Shown: positions 21,850 through 31,606 of the stretch, in pieces
Numbering within the stretch: the first letter of the stretch is position 1
Layout: each line of letters starts with the position of its first letter
Origin: Shinella sp. UYSO24
Lineage (GTDB): Bacteria > Pseudomonadota > Alphaproteobacteria > Rhizobiales > Rhizobiaceae
Length of the DNA stretch: 64,000 nt
Direction of reading: 5' to 3'
Assembly: GCA_902167985.1 (NCBI GenBank)
Contig: CABHNZ010000014.1
Span: 101,581 to 165,580 of the forward strand
Notes under the pieces: model-generated
The model's database searches: none
What the model saw: only the letters and a program-made list of their open reading frames with translations
What the model was told of the DNA's origin: nothing
Position numbers and translations under genes: made by a program

Positions 21850-21873
21850 GGGACGCCCGTGACCGGGCGTCCC
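21850..21873 (-). other. Strong intercistronic hairpin after binding-protein gene
   Basis: GGGACGCCCG and CGGGCGTCCC form a perfect 10-bp stem with a 4-base TGAC loop. It lies between the binding-protein stop (21882) and the permease start (21829), with no T run. It matches in position the hairpins at 13077, 30044 and 33144. Confidence 0.65.
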
Positions 21874-21881
21874 AAGCACAA

Positions 21882-23437
21882 TCAGGTGAGAGACAGCGGC
21901 AGAAGCTCGATCGAGTTGGCGGCGACCGGCGTGAAGACATAATTCTTGACGCTGTCGCGCATGCCGAGCTTGCGCTTTTCGAGCACGCCGAAGATATCCG
22001 GCGCATCGTCGACGACGAGTTCCTGAAACTTCTTGTAGAGTTCGGCGCGCTTCGTCTGGTCGGTCTCGATACGGGCGGCCTCGATCAGCTTGTCGACCTC
22101 CGGGTTCTTGTAGACCGGGTTCTGCCACTGGCCGTTGCGCGACGAATGGTAGGCGGCAAAGGCGATATTGTCCGGGTCCGCATAGTTGGCGGTCTGGAAC
22201 AGGCACATGAAGTTCGGCATCGTATCGGGCGACTGGGCAGAGGCGACCGTATCGGGCCATGTCGCCGGGCGGATGTCGAGATCGATATTGAGCGACTTCA
22301 GCGCTTCAAGCAGAAGCAGGCACCAGCGGCGCTGGTTCTCGTAGCCGGTGGCATAGAGAGCGGTCAGCTTGAAGCCGCCATCCTTGTACTCAGACTTCGC
22401 CAGATATTCCTTCGCCTTGGCCATGTCCTGACGGTAGACGGCAAGCTTCGGGTCGTGGCCGAAAATGCCGGTCGGCAGCGGGCCGATCATCAGGTCGGCC
22501 GGGCCTGCGGCATCCAGCATGCCTGATAGTTATAGGCGTAGGAGATCGCCTTGCGCAGGTTCTTGTCGGCAAGCGGACCCTTGGCGGTGTTCATCTTGAT
22601 CGAGAAGGTGCGGTATTCCGGCTCGATGACGCTGACGACACCCGGTGCACCCTTCAGCGCCTCCATGTCTTCGGCATAGAGTTCGATGGCGATATGCGCT
22701 TCATTGCGGGTCAGCATCATGCGCTCGGTCGAGGATTCCCGGACGATCTTCCAGATCGCGCCTTCGAGATTGCCACCACCCTTGTGCCAGTCGTCCTTGA
22801 CGCGGAGGAATTCGTAGAGATTGCCCGGCGCCACGCGGCCCATCTTGAACGGACCGGAGCCGGCCGTGTTCTTCATCAGATAGGCCTGGCCGTCGTCGGA
22901 GCTGATATTGGCTTCGACGAGCGCCGGATTGACGACGAACATCCAGGGCAGAACCTGAAGGAAGGGTGCGAACGGCGCCTTGAGATCGAAGGCGACCGTT
23001 TGCTTGTCGACGGCCTTGACGCCATCGGCATCGACGATGCCGGCAATCATCCAGGAGGGACCGCGCTTCAGCTTGATGATGCGCTTGAACGAATAGACGA
23101 CGGCATCTGCCGTCACCGGTGAGCCATCCTGGAATTTGGCAGTCGGGTCGAGCTTGAACTCGTAATGCTTCTGGTCGTCCGACACGGTCCAGCTGGCGGC
23201 AAGTCCGGCGACGACCTTCGGCGGTGTCCCGACGACGCGCACCAGCGCATCATAAGTGTTGCGGAAGAGCATGGCAGGCGCATAGCCGGTCGCGACATGC
23301 GGGTCGAAATTCGGAATGTCGACGCTGCTGGCCATGACGAGGATCTTGCGGCCGGCGGCGAAGGTTTCAAGCGGCATCGAGGCGATGGCGGCTGCCGAGA
23401 CGGCAGTGCCCATGAAGGTACGGCGGGTCATTTTCAT
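21882..23437 (-). CDS. ABC transporter substrate-binding protein, family 5
   Basis: A family-5 periplasmic binding protein of about 518 residues. The N-terminus (TRRTFMGTAVSAAAIASMP) has a twin-arginine motif, so Tat export is likely. Typical regions are SSVDIPNFDPHVATGYAP, NTYDALVRVVGTPPKVVAGL and DPTAKFQDGSPVTADAVVYS. One base is missing near 22519; the second part starts AMLDAAGPADLMIGPLPTG. It belongs to the operon headed by the HyuA-HyuB fusion, which suggests that the ligand is the cyclic amide or a related compound. Confidence 0.88.
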
Positions 23438-23464
23438 GCGAATGATCTCCTTGCGTTCTTTTGG

Positions 23465-23489
23465 CGCCCGCCTCCCCTTAAGGCGGGCG
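23465..23489 (-). other. Intercistronic hairpin between the HyuA-HyuB fusion and importer
   Basis: CGCCCGCCT (23465-23473) and AGGCGGGCG (23481-23489) form a perfect 9-bp stem with a 7-base loop in the 59-base spacer. It could separate expression of the enzyme and importer genes. No T run follows on the minus strand. Confidence 0.5.
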
Positions 23490-23496
23490 AATGGGG

Positions 23497-26400
23497 TCAG
23501 GCGGTTGCCTTGCGCTCGCCGGCTCTTGCCGTGCGGCCGTAGATGCTGTCTGCCGCGTCGGCGCTGACATAGCCCTGCCGGACGTCGCTATCGAGCTTGT
23601 CGAGATCGCGCTTCATCGGGTCGCCAAAGCCCGAACCGCCGGCAAGCGTCAGTTCCACAACGCGTCGGTATCGATGAGATCGACGATCGCGCCGGTGCCG
23701 CAATCCATGGTCATCTCGCCGCTCGCCTTGGAGCGGATGATGCCCGTCGCGGTCTTGCCCGGCTTGCCGCCGAAGAGGCCTTCCACCGGCAGATCGACGC
23801 CTTCCGGCGAGACGATCGCCTTGATCGGATGGCCTTCCGCATTGCGGCGCGAGATACGCACCCGCACGCCGAGGCCGCCGCGGTTTTCACCGGCACCGCC
23901 GCTATCGGTCATCAGGCTCTTTTCCCAGATGACGATCGGCGAACGGGTCTCGAACATTTCGAGCGACGAGGTGGCAGCCGATGTTGGCCACAGAAGCGAG
24001 GACTTGCCGTCCTTGGTCTGCGAGGCGCCCTGACCGCCGCCGAGTAGCAGCAGTTCGTAGAACAGCGCGCCGGTTTCCATCGACTTGCCGTAGAAGCTCA
24101 TCAGGCTCGGCAGGCCGGAGAAGGACTGGGTCGTCTCAGGCGCTGCTTCGGAGAGTGCCTTGAAGACGTTCGGCGCCAGATACCAGCCGTCCGGGTGCGC
24201 AGCGAAACCGGTGCCGGCTTGTCGCAATTGAGGATCGAGCCCTTCGGCGCCTTGACGCTGAACGGACGGTAGCAACCGGCATTGCCGCGGATGCCCGGTG
24301 TCAGCATGCACTTGATCGGATAGGTCGCGTGCGCGGTCGTATAAGACAGCGTGCAGTTGATGCCGCCCTTGACCGTCTGTGGCGGAGCGCCTTCGAAATC
24401 GAGTTCGATCTCGTCGCCCTTGACCGTGACCTTTAGCGGGAAGGTCATTTCGGTGCCCATCGGATTGTTGGAGATTTCCGAATGGTAGACGCCGTCCTTC
24501 AGCTGGCTCACCGCGTCGCGCATCGCCTTTTCCGAAAGCGACTGGACGACATGCGAGAGCGCCTTCAGGTCGTGCATGCCGTATTCCTCCATGAAGGAGC
24601 GCATGCGGGCGGCACCCGTCTCGTTGGCCGAGATGAAGGAGCGGATATCGCCGAGAACCTGATCGCTGTCGCGGATATTGTCCGCCATCAGGCGGAACAG
24701 GTCTTCGTTCTCTTCACCCTGCCGCACCAGCTTCATCGCCGGGATCTGCAGGCCTTCTTCGTAAAGCTCGCTGACCGAGAGGCCGTTACGGCTGCCGCCG
24801 ATATCGCCGACATGGCCGACGGTGCCCATCAGGGCGACGACACGATCGCGGTGGAAGACAGGGGTGACGATCGCAAGGTCGAACAGGTGGCCGGCGCAGA
24901 GCCACGGGTCGTTGGTGATGTAGACATCGCCCGGCTTCATCGTTTCGACCGGGTAGCGCTCGATGATCGCCTTCACCGCCATCGGCAGGGTCAGGTTGAA
25001 CACCGGCATGACGCGGGCGGAATGGGCAAGCGTCTCGCCATGCGGATCGAGAATGGCGCAGCCGAAATCCTGGCTTTCGGAAATGATCAGCGAAAAGGCC
25101 GTGCGGCAGACTGTCGACCACATCTCTTCTGCCACGTTGACGAGACGGCTCCACATCACTTCGAGCGCGATCGGATCGCCCTGGATACGGGCGCTCGCCT
25201 CTTCGAGCGACATGGTCTCGTCGACGATCGTGGCGCCCTTGGCTGTGGCGGAAATCTCGATGCGCAGGTTGCCGGTCTCATCCACCGTCACCTTGTCGCC
25301 CGGCGGAATGATCGTCGTCGATTCCCGCTCCTCGATGATCGCGGGGCCTTCCACGAGAATGCCCGGCTGCATGGCATAACGGTCATAAATGCCGGCATCG
25401 ACGAAGCCATTGCCGAAATAGGTCTTGCGGGTGCCCTTGCGAGCCTCGGCCTTGCCGCCTTCGATGCGGCCTGACGGACGGTAAGCTGCGGCACTGCGCC
25501 GGAAGCGCTGATGCGGAAGGAGAGGATTTCGAGCTTGGCCTCCGAAGGCACGCGGGTATAGCGGGCGCTATAGACCGCATCGAATGCCTTGCGGATATCC
25601 TCATATGCGCCGGCATCGAGCCTGCCGGCGGGAAGCGGCACGTTGATTTCGTGCAACTGGCCGACAAGGCGCATGTCGGCGGAGCGTTCCACCAGAATAT
25701 CGGTATCGGCGACGCCGGCGCTGCGCAGCTGGACGCGGCCCTCTTCGGAAATCTCGTCCAGAACGCCGTTCAGCGTGACGGCATCGAGATCCTTCGACAG
25801 TGCGATCGGATGCGAGCGGACGATATCGAAGGACAGGGGGGCGGTCAGGAAGCCGAAGGCGGATGCCGCACCACTTGCCGGCGGGATGATGACTTCGGAA
25901 ACGCCGAGAATGCGGGCGACCTTGGCGGCAAAGGCCGGGCCTGCGCCACCGAAGCCGATCATCGAATAGCCGCGCGGGTCCTTGCCCTTTTCGACCAGAT
26001 GGATGCGGGCGGCGCTCGCCATGCTTTCGCTGACGACCTGATGGATGCCCCAGGCAGCCTCGACGGAGGAGATGTTGAGCGGCTTGGCGATCGTACCGAG
26101 CGCCTTTTCGGCGGCATCGAGATCAAGCGTCATGCGGCCGCCGAGGAAGAAGGTCGGATCGTAATAGCCGAGCGCCACCGAGGCGTCCGTCACCGTCGGC
26201 TTCAAACCGCCGCGACCATAGCAGGCGGGCCCGGGTTCGGAGCCTGCCGAATGCGGACCGACCTGAAGCAGGCCGACGCCATCGATGGAGGCGATCGAGC
26301 CGCCGCCGGCGCCGATCTCGATCATGTCGACGACAGGCGACTTGATCGGCAGGCCGGAACCGTTCTTGAAGCGGTGCACGCGGCCGGCTTCCAGATAGGA

Positions 26401-27342
26401 GGCGATATCGATCTTGCCGTCCTCGATCAGGCAGGCCTTGGCGGTCGTGCCGCCCATGTCGAAGGCGATGACATTGTCATGGCCGGCATTCTTGCCGAAC
26501 CAGGCGGTGGCAAGCGCACCGCCCGCCGGGCCGGATTCGAGAAGCCGGATCGGGAAGGCGCGGGCAGTCTCCAGCGAGACGAGGCCGCCGGCCGAATGCA
26601 TCAGGCGGAAATCGCCCTTGAAACCGAGCTTTTCCAGCTCGCCCTCGAAGCGGCGCAGATAGCGGTCCATCAGCGGCTGCACGTAAGCATTGGCGCAGGT
26701 GGTGACGAAGCGCTGGTATTCGGAGATTTCGGCAACGACTTCCGAGGAGATCGACACCGACAGCTCCGGCATCGCCTTGACGATGATGTCGCGCGCCCGG
26801 CGCTCATGGGCCGGGTTGCGGTAGGAGTGCATGAAGCAGATGGCGATCGCCTCGCAGCCGCCCTTCTTGAGGGCCTCGGCTGCCCGCAGAACGGCCAGTT
26901 CGTCGAGTGCGATGATGACGGCGCCATCGGCATCGACGCGTTCGGCCACTTCAAGCCGGCGCGAGCGCTCGACCAGCGGCTCGGGGAAGGAGAGCGTCAG
27001 GTCATAGATGTCGTAGCGCTGCTCGGTGCCGATTTCGAGAATATCGCGAAACCCTTCGGTCGTGATCAGGCCGACAGCCGCACCCTTGCGCTCGATGACG
27101 GCATTGGTGACGAGCGTCGTGCCGTGGACGATCTCTGAAAGGTCGGCAAAGGCGATATCGGCAGCCCTGACCAATTCCTGCAACCCGCCAAGCGCGCCCT
27201 GTGACGGATCTTTCGGCGTTGTCAGGCACTTGTGCAGACGGATCGCGTCTGGCTTTCATCGAAGAGAATGAAATCGGTGAAGGTGCCGCCGATATCACGC
27301 CCGCGCGCAGCGCTTACCGGTCGTCTGGCCAGTAGCTTGCAT
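23497..27342 (-). CDS. Single-chain HyuA-HyuB (5-oxoprolinase-like) protein
   Basis: A hydantoinase/oxoprolinase enzyme in which the A and B halves form one chain, as in eukaryotic 5-oxoprolinase (OPLAH). The HyuA half shows DIGGTFTDFILFDES, VHGTTLVTNAVIERKGA, VIAFDMGGTTAKACLIEDG and IGAGGGSIASIDG. The HyuA end (LVEGPAIIEERESTTIIP) and HyuB start (DPIALEVMWSRLVNVAEEMW) lie in one uninterrupted frame, about 24101-25372. The HyuB half has DVYITNDPWLCAGHLFDL and ends in a typical GGSGFGDPMKRD tail. About six missing bases break it: two near 27300-27310, then 27238, 25475, 24215 and 23650. The ATG at 27342 is the best start but depends on those repairs. About 1280 residues when repaired. Confidence 0.85.
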
Positions 27343-27578
27343 TGGTCAATCCTAGATCAGGCAAATCAGCCGGCCATCAAACGGGCCGCAACTCAGGTTC
27401 CCGAGCTGTCACTTCTGGGCATGCCGGCCTTGCCGATCCTCTGCCGCAAAATTCAGCTTCTCTCGTCGTTGCGATATTTGTAGGCGGCGTTTTTTGGAGA
27501 GTCCAGATGGAGTTTCAAAATTGACATCGAATTTCAATAATGAAACAAATGATGGCAATGCAGTGATCATGGGGTAGG
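27343..27578. promoter_or_regulatory. Divergent spacer with inverted repeat, candidate IclR operator
   Basis: The 236-base gap between the divergent HyuA-HyuB fusion and iclR genes has no gene. TTTCA-ATAA-TGAAA at 27532-27545 is a perfect inverted repeat, and further TTTCA half-sites lie at 27513-27517 and 27532-27536, giving GTTTCA at 27512 and TGAAAC at 27541 as outer arms. This is a reasonable operator for the adjacent IclR. TTGACA at 27521-27526 has no good -10 partner. Confidence 0.5.
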
Positions 27579-28318
27579 ATGATGGGGGTTCTCGAGGACA
27601 CCATTTCGATATTCGAGTGCTTTTCGTTTGAGGAGCCTGCCATCGGCCAGGCCGATCTCGCACGTCGCCTCGACCGGCCGAAGCGACGGTGCATCGCGCC
27701 CTGAAAACGCTCGTGGCGTCCGGCCTCCTCGAATACGAGCATTCGACGCGGCTCTATTCGCCCGGCATGCGCCTCTTCGAACTGGGGCAGATCTTCCGCT
27801 CGCGCCACCATTTCCTCGATCTCGTCTACAAGCGGGTGAAGCAGATTTGTGATATCGGCGGCCATACGGGTTACATCACCGTTTTTGACGGCGCGGATCT
27901 GATGGTTCTGCGGGTCGTCAGGGGATCGAACCCGTTGGCGATTGCTTCCACCCCGGGCTACAAATCCTCCGCTTACGCCACGTCGAACGGGCGCGCCATG
28001 CTGGCGCTTCTGGAGGATGCCGCATGGAAGCAGCGCGTGCCGGAGCCATTGCCTTTCGTGTCGCCGAATTCACCGAGGAACCATGAGGAACTGTTGGAGC
28101 GGATCGGCAAGATCCGCGCGACGGGTCGATCCTATGCGTCGAACGAGATCGTCGAAGGGGTCTCGTCGCAGGGTGTCGCCATGCGCGATCCGGACACGAT
28201 GGAGATTTTCGGGGTCGCCATATCCTATCCCGCAAGCCTCGGAACCCCCGAACTCAAGGAAAAAATCGCAATCCTGCTCGACCAGATGCGCACCGACCTT
28301 CGCTTGAGGACCGATTGA
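27579..28318 (+). CDS. IclR family transcriptional regulator
   Basis: An IclR regulator of about 246 residues. The N-terminal part MMGVLEDTISIFECFSFEEP leads into the helix-turn-helix (AIGQADLARRLDRPKATV then HRALKTLVASGLLEYE). One base is missing near 27685, inside the recognition helix. The effector domain has HTGYITVFDGADLMVLRVVR and SYASNEIVEGVSSQGVAM. The start is ATG 27579 or 27582; GGGGTAGG precedes it closely. It is divergent from the HyuA-HyuB fusion/importer operon and probably controls it. Confidence 0.85.
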
Positions 28319-28406
28319 GGAGGGCTCCCGGCTCGACGGCAGGTCGGGCCGTGCCAGCACTGAGGTCAGGCCATAGGCCGTTTTGCTCTCAACCGACGGA
28401 AACGGG

Positions 28407-28434
28407 TTGACAGCCGGCGGCTGGCCGATAGTCT
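28407..28434 (+). promoter_or_regulatory. Promoter of first tandem binding-protein gene
   Basis: TTGACA at 28407-28412 and TAGTCT at 28429-28434 are separated by 16 bases. The paralogous gene at 31607 has the same architecture (TTGACA, 16 bases, TAATCT) followed by the same CTGTA-TTAA sequence, which makes the prediction stronger than either site alone. Confidence 0.6.
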
Positions 28435-28452
28435 GTAGTTAAAGACAATAAT

Positions 28453-28472
28453 ACATAATTGTGGAACTATAG
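28453..28472 (+). promoter_or_regulatory. Candidate IclR operator, copy 1
   Basis: ACATAATTGTGGAACTATAG lies between the promoter and the binding-protein start. Related 20-base sites occur at 31570-31589 and 37774-37793, the last in the iclR/selA-like intergenic region. The conserved core is CATWATWRTGG. The position downstream of the -10 would suit a repressor. Confidence 0.5.
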
Positions 28473-28487
28473 ACTGGGAAGCCTCTC

Positions 28488-30014
28488 ATGAAACTTGCGT
28501 TCGCATTTTTACTGTCCTCCTCCCTCATTTCAGTCGCAGCCCTCTCCACCTCCGCCCATGCTGACGGGATCGTCAACGTGGCGACGATCGGTGAACCGCC
28601 GACCCTCGACCCGATGGCCTCGACGGCCGATCTCGTCGGCATGACGACGCAGCACATTTTCGAAACGCTCTTCACCTTCGATGACAAGTGGAACGTCATC
28701 CCGCTTCTTGCCGAAACCATGCCGAAGATTTCCGCCGACGGCAAAACCTACGATATCGCCCTTCGCAAGGGCATCAAGTTCCACGACGGCAGCACCATGA
28801 CATCGGCTGATGTCGTCGCCTCGGTCGATCGCTGGATCGCTATTGCCTCGCGCGGCAAGCAGGTCGCGCCCTATATCGACAAGGTGGAGGCCGAGGGCGA
28901 CGACGCGATCCGCATCAGCTTGAAAAAGCCCTACGCGCCGCTCCTGTCGCTTCTCGCCTTCAACAATTCGGCCGCCGTCGTCATGCCCAAGGCTGATCTC
29001 GCCGACCCGCTGACCAAATTCATCGGCACCGGCCCCTACATGCTGAAGGACCGCAAGGCCGACCAGTATATCCAGCTGGTGCGTTTCGATGGTTACAAGT
29101 CCCGTTCGGAACCGGCCAATGGCTTCGGCGGTGCGCGCAAGGCAATCCTCGACGAGATCCGCTTCGTGCCGGTGCCGGATGCCAATACGCGTCTCGAAGG
29201 CGCCGTATCCGGCCAGTTCGATTATGCGGATTCGCTGTCACCGGAAAATTACGACCGCCTGAAATCCTCCACCGCATCCGAGCCCGTCATCCTCAAGCCT
29301 TTCGGTGCGCCGGTCTTCGTCATGAACACGAAGCAGGGCATCATGGAGAACAAGACGCTTCGCCACGCGGTGCAGGTGGCGCTCAATCCGGAAGACATGC
29401 TTCTTGCCGCCTTCGGCAATCCGGCATTCTTCGCGGTCGACGGCGCGCTTTATCCGAAGGGTTACACCTGGCACACCGAGGCCGGTATCGAGCGCTACGG
29501 CAAAGGTGATCCGGAGGCCGCTGCCAAGCTGATGAAGGAGGCGGGGTATGACGGCAAGCCGATCCGCATTCTCACCAGCCGCCAGTACGAGTTCCATTAC
29601 AAGATGGCGCAGGTGGCGGCCGAATATCTGAAAGCCGCCGGTTTCAAGGTCGATCTCGAAGTGTTCGACTGGGCGACGCTGACGACCCGCCGCGCCGATC
29701 CGGCCCTTTGGGACATATTCATCACCCATGGTCCTTTCCCGCCGGAGCCTGTGCTGAACGGCTGGATGTCCGACAGCTATCCCGGCTGGTGGGCGACGCC
29801 GGCAAAGGCCAAGGCGGTGGAGCCGTTCATCGCCGAATCCGATCCGGAAAAGCGCAAGGCCCTGTGGGCCAACGTGCAGAAAACCTTCTACGAGGATGCG
29901 CCGGTCTACAAGGTGGGGGATTTCAACGCGCTGGGCGCCGAAGCAAAGACGCTGCACGGCTTCCACCCGTCTCCCTGGCCTTTCTTCTGGAACGTCAGCA
30001 CCGACAAGAAATGA
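28488..30014 (+). CDS. ABC transporter substrate-binding protein, family 5 (paralogue 1)
   Basis: An intact 508-residue periplasmic binding protein with a Sec signal peptide (MKLAFAFLLSSSLISVAALS, cleavage probably after SAHA). The mature protein begins DGIVNVATIGEPPTLDPMAS, typical of the dipeptide/nickel family. It is a close paralogue of the protein at 31607: long stretches such as KFIGTGPYMLKDRKADQYIQ are identical, also at near-identical DNA. It opens the operon that includes a beta-glucosidase, permeases, a COG3964 hydrolase, RidA and a SelA-like enzyme. Confidence 0.93.
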   Translation: MKLAFAFLLSSSLISVAALSTSAHADGIVNVATIGEPPTLDPMASTADLVGMTTQHIFETLFTFDDKWNVIPLLAETMPKISADGKTYDIALRKGIKFHDGSTMTSADVVASVDRWIAIASRGKQVAPYIDKVEAEGDDAIRISLKKPYAPLLSLLAFNNSAAVVMPKADLADPLTKFIGTGPYMLKDRKADQYIQLVRFDGYKSRSEPANGFGGARKAILDEIRFVPVPDANTRLEGAVSGQFDYADSLSPENYDRLKSSTASEPVILKPFGAPVFVMNTKQGIMENKTLRHAVQVALNPEDMLLAAFGNPAFFAVDGALYPKGYTWHTEAGIERYGKGDPEAAAKLMKEAGYDGKPIRILTSRQYEFHYKMAQVAAEYLKAAGFKVDLEVFDWATLTTRRADPALWDIFITHGPFPPEPVLNGWMSDSYPGWWATPAKAKAVEPFIAESDPEKRKALWANVQKTFYEDAPVYKVGDFNALGAEAKTLHGFHPSPWPFFWNVSTDKK

Positions 30015-30043
30015 TCCGCCTGCCGGGGCCTCCGGCTCCTTTG

Positions 30044-30067
30044 CGGGACGCGCGGCCGTGCGTCCCG
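30044..30067 (+). other. Intercistronic hairpin after binding-protein gene
   Basis: CGGGACGC and GCGTCCCG form an 8-bp perfect stem with an 8-base loop between the binding-protein stop (30014) and the beta-glucosidase start (30102). There is no T run. Confidence 0.55.
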
Positions 30068-30101
30068 TCGTCTCCATGCGCCTCAATCACAGAGTGACCC
30101 T

Positions 30102-31428
30102 ATGTCGAGATCCTTTCCCCCCGATTTTCTCTGGGGCGTTGCCGCCTCCGCCTTTCAGACCGAAGGCGCGTTCACAAGGATGGTCGCGGCCAGAGCGTCT
30201 GGGACGTCTATGCCCACACGCCGGGCCGCACCACCAACGGTGAGACTGCCGATATCGCCTGCGACCACTATCATCGCTATCCGGAGGATATCGGCCTGAT
30301 GAGCGGTCTCGGCGTGAAGGCCTACCGGCTTTCCACCGCATGGCCACGGATTTTCCCCGAGGGTGGCGGTCAGGTGAACCAGCGCGGGCTCGATTTCTAC
30401 GATCGCGTCATCGACCTTCTGCTGCACGAAGGCATCGAGCCGTGGATCTGCCTGCATCACTGGGACATGCCGGTGGCCGTTGAAGAAAAGGGCGGCTGGC
30501 GTTCGCGTGAAACGCCGAAGATCTTTGCCGACTATGCGGCAACCGTCGTGCGCCATTTCGGCGACAGGGTGAAGCGCTTTGCCCCGATCAATGAACCCAA
30601 TGTCATCCCGTGGGTCGCCTATAATGTCGGCCGTCATGCGCCCGGCAAGCAGAGCTATGCCGATAGCCTCCAGGCCATTCACACGCTCAATCTGGCACAT
30701 GGCTATACGGTGAAGGCCGTGCGCGCAGAGGCGCCGAAGGCCGAAGTCGGCAACATCGTTTCGCTTGGTCCGGTGCGCCCGCATTATGATGATGCGGCGC
30801 ATGAAGAGGCGCGCGTGCTCGGCGATTGCCTCTGGCGCCGGGTGACGGTCGATCCGCTCTGGCTCGGCACCTATCCGGAGCCGATCGCCCGCGAAATGGA
30901 GCCTTTCATCAAGGGCGATGACATGGCCGATATCAGCCAGAAAATGGATTTCTTCGGCCTCAATCATTACAATCCCGTCTTCGTCGGACCCAACAAGACG
31001 ACGACATTTGGGGTGGCTGAAACCGCGCCGCCGACCGGCATGGGTCCGCTCACCGACGTCAACTGGGTCGTCGACCCGGACGCTTCCTGGAGCAGATCCG
31101 CGATACGAGCGCCCGCTATAACAAGCCGGTCATCTACATCACCGAAAACGGTGCCTCCTATCCGGATGCGCTCTCCGCTGATCGCAAGGTGATCGACAAG
31201 GACCGCATCGCCTATTTCGAGGGTTATCTCGGCAAGCTGCTCGACGCGCTGGATGAGGGACATGACATCCGAGGCTATTTCGCCTGGTCGCTGATGGACA
31301 ATTTCGAATGGGGGCGGGGTTATTCGAAGCGCTTCGGCCTCGTCTATGTCGATTACCCGACGCTGCAACGCATCCCGAAGGCCTCCTATCACTGGCTGAG
31401 CCAAGTGATCAGTCGCAACGCGCTGTAA
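30102..31428 (+). CDS. Beta-glucosidase, glycoside hydrolase family 1
   Basis: A GH1 retaining beta-glycosidase, cytoplasmic since it lacks a signal peptide. It begins FPPDFLWGVAASAFQTEGA, as GH1 enzymes do. The acid/base Glu is in APINEPN, the nucleophile Glu in YITENGAS, and the C-terminal aglycone-side motif SLMDNFEWGRGYSKRFGLVY is present. Missing bases near 30172 and 31082 break the frame. About 441 residues. It lies between two paralogous binding-protein genes of a peptide-type importer, which is unusual and suggests that a beta-glycoside is imported by this system. The aglycone is unknown. Confidence 0.9.
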
Positions 31429-31437
31429 TTCCCGGTT

Positions 31438-31484
31438 CCCGCCGGTTCGCCATCGGCGGGCACCTGCAGACCGCTTCAGTCTGC
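31438..31484 (+). other. Two consecutive small hairpins after the GH1 gene
   Basis: CCCGCCG/CGGCGGG (31438-31444 and 31454-31460) and GCAGAC/GTCTGC (31466-31471 and 31479-31484) follow the beta-glucosidase stop. They precede a new promoter at 31524, so partial termination here is plausible. Confidence 0.45.
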
Positions 31485-31523
31485 GGCCCACACAGATAAT
31501 CGACGGGATGCCAAGCATGAGCG

Positions 31524-31551
31524 TTGACAATGGAGTGGTAGCGACTAATCT
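31524..31551 (+). promoter_or_regulatory. Promoter of second tandem binding-protein gene
   Basis: TTGACA at 31524-31529, 16 bases, TAATCT at 31546-31551. The surrounding sequence aligns with the promoter at 28407-28434, so the duplication included its promoter. Confidence 0.6.
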
Positions 31552-31569
31552 GTAATTAAGAATGATAAT

Positions 31570-31589
31570 TCATAATAATGGAACAATGG
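31570..31589 (+). promoter_or_regulatory. Candidate IclR operator, copy 2
   Basis: TCATAATAATGGAACAATGG aligns without gaps with the site at 28453-28472 and occupies the same place between promoter and start codon. Confidence 0.45.
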
Positions 31590-31606
31590 ACTGGGGAACT
31601 GCAATC

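Noticed and set aside
27521..27546. Sigma-70 promoter using TTGACA at 27521
   Set aside because: No acceptable -10 sequence lies 15-19 bases downstream. The hexamer falls between the inverted repeats and may be coincidental.
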